NCBI GenBank assembly: GCA_944391365.1
Contig: CALXTH010000186.1
Location: forward strand, 1 to 15,090
Direction of reading: 5' to 3'
Source: an uncultured Alphaproteobacteria bacterium
GTDB taxonomy: Bacteria > Pseudomonadota > Alphaproteobacteria > RF32 > CAG-239
DNA length: 15,090 nucleotides
Shown in pieces: positions 13,739 to 15,090 of this stretch. A model generated the notes under the pieces. The model did not search any database. It saw nothing but the letters and a program-made list of their open reading frames with translations, and was not told the DNA's origin. The translations under genes were made by a program, and so were the position numbers. Every line of letters begins with the position of its first letter. Position 1 is the first letter of the stretch.

Positions 13739-14580
13739 TTAATTGTAGAGAATTGGTCTGGCGTAAGCGGTATAAAAGTCATAATCAATATCTCCATCAG
13801 ACAGACTTACAACATAGTAAAGCTTATCACGTTTGCTGCTTGATGACCAGTAATAGTAATTTTTTAGTAAGGGACCGTTGTTTGTAATAACACATTAAGT
13901 TTAGGTTTGTTGTAATATATTTGTTCCAGTTGTTCTTTGGTGGGTAATCCACATTTTATGTTGTTACAAGATATGTTGCTGGAGCAACCTGAAGTCCAGG
14001 TTACCCATTCTAATTCTTTTAGAGAAACGTAAAAGTCCATATCTGGTGTCTTGACGGCCACCACAGCCCCGTTACAATAATACAAATCCCCCTGCGCTCC
14101 ATTCAAAGCCTCTTTCTGGCATTTCCCATCCTTCCACTCATAACCGCTTGAACACGTGCATTGAGTATATTTGCCGCCACAGGCAGCGCCTGTACCACCG
14201 GCGTAGCCGGTACCGGTACAGGTGTATTGATAAGAAGACGAACAAGAAAGGGCGCAACTGCTCCCGTTCCACGCATAATTTGTTGCACAATTACATGTCT
14301 TATACTTTCCGCCACAAGGCTGTCCCGAACCACCGGAATAACCTGTTCCGGTGCAAGAGTATTTAAAACCGTTTTTATCACAAACCGTAGATGTATCTTC
14401 GGCACAGAACCACCCATTGCCAAACGGGCATTTGACACCCTTTCCGCCATTGCACGAACTCTCCGTATAACCAAGTGCCGTACAATCCTGCACTGTGACA
14501 CATTGAGTATAGGCTAATTGGGGAAAGCAGGACAGACTTGTCCCTAAAAGTAAAAATTTGATATTCTTCATCACACACAT
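13739..14580 (-). pseudogene. Secreted Cys-rich lectin-like protein, paralog 2, frameshifted before the C-terminal domain
   Basis: The frame from ATG 14571 (or 14580) encodes a signal peptide (MKNIKFLLLGTSLSC … QLAYTQC) nearly identical to paralog 1. It has two copies of the Cys-rich TCTGTGY–CGGKY–C module, where paralog 1 has one. It continues through ALNGAQGDLYYC and KCGLPTKEQLEQIYYN, then stops at 13864. In another frame the expected end continues: ITNNGPLLKNYYYWSSSSKRDK, then YYVVSLSDGDIDYDFY, then ARPILYN, with a stop at 13739. The break lies about 13885-13900 and behaves like loss of one base. It could be a true pseudogene, a phase or programmed shift, or a sequencing error. Gene order suggests transcription from the R3 repeat side. 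Confidence 0.8.
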
Positions 14581-14669
14581 CCTTTATAATATCACACTAG
14601 GATAGTATATCATACTTTAAAATGTTTGTAAATCATAAATTTTAATTCCGAACTAAAATTTTGACAAAT

Positions 14670-14699
14670 AAAAAAATCCTGTATTCTTAAAGCACAGGA
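14670..14699 (-). terminator. Hairpin terminator upstream of paralog 2
   Basis: On the minus strand TCCTGT (14694-14699) pairs with ACAGGA (14677-14682), followed by seven T (TTTTTTTATTTG). As with paralog 1, a terminator lies between the upstream repeat and the start codon (here about 100 bp before it), so attenuation is possible. Confidence 0.75.
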
Positions 14700-14739
14700 C
14701 ATCCAGCAGTAAACCGACCGGGGGAAGGTATGTTAGTTT

Positions 14740-14790
14740 CTTAAAAGTCAATATACATTTGGGAAATAATCATGAACTTCAGATTTTCAA
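14740..14790 (-). repeat. ~50-bp AT-rich dispersed repeat, copy R3
   Basis: Minus-strand copy of R1/R2 (core 14740-14775, 32 of 36 match to R1), oriented toward paralog 2. It is followed, in gene direction, by CCCCCGGTCGGTTTACTGC, a degenerate match to the ACCCGGTCGGTTAGCGGTAG part of the structured repeat. The stretch 14581-14886 otherwise holds no gene. Confidence 0.75.
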
Positions 14791-14886
14791 GGTAAGGAAC
14801 AAGTTACAGTGTTCTTTTTCTTGATAGGGTTGGACAGGATGAGTAGATAGGAGGGAGAATATGGATGATTTTTTGAATCATACTCA

Positions 14887-14958
14887 CCCGCCCTTGCGGG
14901 CGACCTCTCTACTAAGAGAGGTGAATTTTGGCACAGCCTGCGGCTGTGAAGTTTTTTT
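14887..14958 (+). terminator. Cluster of three hairpins ending in a T-run
   Basis: Successive stems are CGCCC/GGGCG (14889-14902), ACCTCTCT/AGAGAGGT (14903-14922) and CACAGCC/GGCTGTG (14932-14948), the last followed by AAGTTTTTTT. It may terminate a plus-strand transcript or be a dispersed non-coding repeat. No plus-strand gene is seen directly upstream. Confidence 0.6.
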
Positions 14959-15000
14959 GTTTGACCTTGTATATTAAGAAAGTCATATTTTAGTAATGGA

Positions 15001-15074
15001 ATCTGGTTTAATATGACATCATAGCGAGATTGCAATCTCGCTATGATGAGCGGAGAGTTCGATTCCAACCAGAT
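15001..15074. repeat. Perfect 32-bp palindrome inside an outer inverted repeat
   Basis: CATCATAGCGAGATTG (15017-15032) is followed directly by its exact reverse complement (15033-15048). Outer arms ATCTGGTT (15001-15008) and AACCAGAT (15067-15074) are also inverted. It could be a cruciform, an operator or the end of a mobile repeat; nothing identifies which. Confidence 0.85.
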
Positions 15075-15090
15075 ATAAAATATCGTGATC

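Noticed and set aside
14787..15068. 93-residue minus-strand ORF
   Set aside because: It runs across the hairpin cluster and the palindrome, has no good RBS and looks like translated non-coding repeat.

Overview
The window looks like a chromosomal piece of an alphaproteobacterium of moderate GC content, probably one of the host-associated or uncultured lineages. The main pointers are a DUF1150-type small protein (a family known mainly from Alphaproteobacteria), the gene order YggT – DUF167 – folD seen in that class, frequent TTG starts, and housekeeping proteins (MiaB, IF-1, LepA, FolD) of proteobacterial type. Genus and species cannot be fixed from the sequence.

Left half (1-4800): miaB runs off the left edge on the minus strand. 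Divergent from it is a tightly packed plus-strand run: a TerB-like protein, an unknown 336-residue protein, YggT, DUF167, folD and a YqaA/DedA-family membrane protein. Gaps are 4-30 bp with one ATGA overlap, and the run ends at a clear rho-independent terminator (4781-4803). It reads as one operon, although the genes do not share one pathway.

Middle (4810-9600): an accessory island holds an unknown protein with a low-complexity N-terminal half and an AT-richer C-terminal half, then two tandem paralogous single-pass membrane proteins with ten conserved cysteines each and a terminator between them. Next come infA and a membrane sensor histidine kinase (both minus), then a DUF1150 protein and a divergent cold-shock-domain protein (both plus).

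Right half (9600-15090): this is the most unusual part. About 840 bp without a gene (9601-10439) is packed with repeats. There are two copies of a ~50-bp AT-rich repeat, two nearly identical 72-bp copies of a hairpin-bearing repeat plus a shorter relative, a MITE-like palindromic element and two terminators. A ~220-nt structured leader or small-RNA candidate follows, with its own promoter and terminator. The region leads into a secreted cysteine-rich protein with a DUF1566/C-type-lectin-like C-terminus. lepA (minus) and a GNAT acetyltransferase (plus) follow. The GNAT gene is directly followed by another copy of the 72-bp repeat and a terminator. Convergent to it lies a second member of the secreted protein family, which carries a frameshift just before its lectin-like end. 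Upstream of that gene are again the ~50-bp repeat and a terminator. The last 300 bp hold hairpins and a perfect 32-bp palindrome but no convincing gene.

The main lead is the set of structured repeats: they keep a hairpin by compensatory change, two of the three long copies end in a terminator, and they occur close to the secreted-protein genes. No reverse transcriptase, transposase, integrase, CRISPR array, tRNA or rRNA gene was found.
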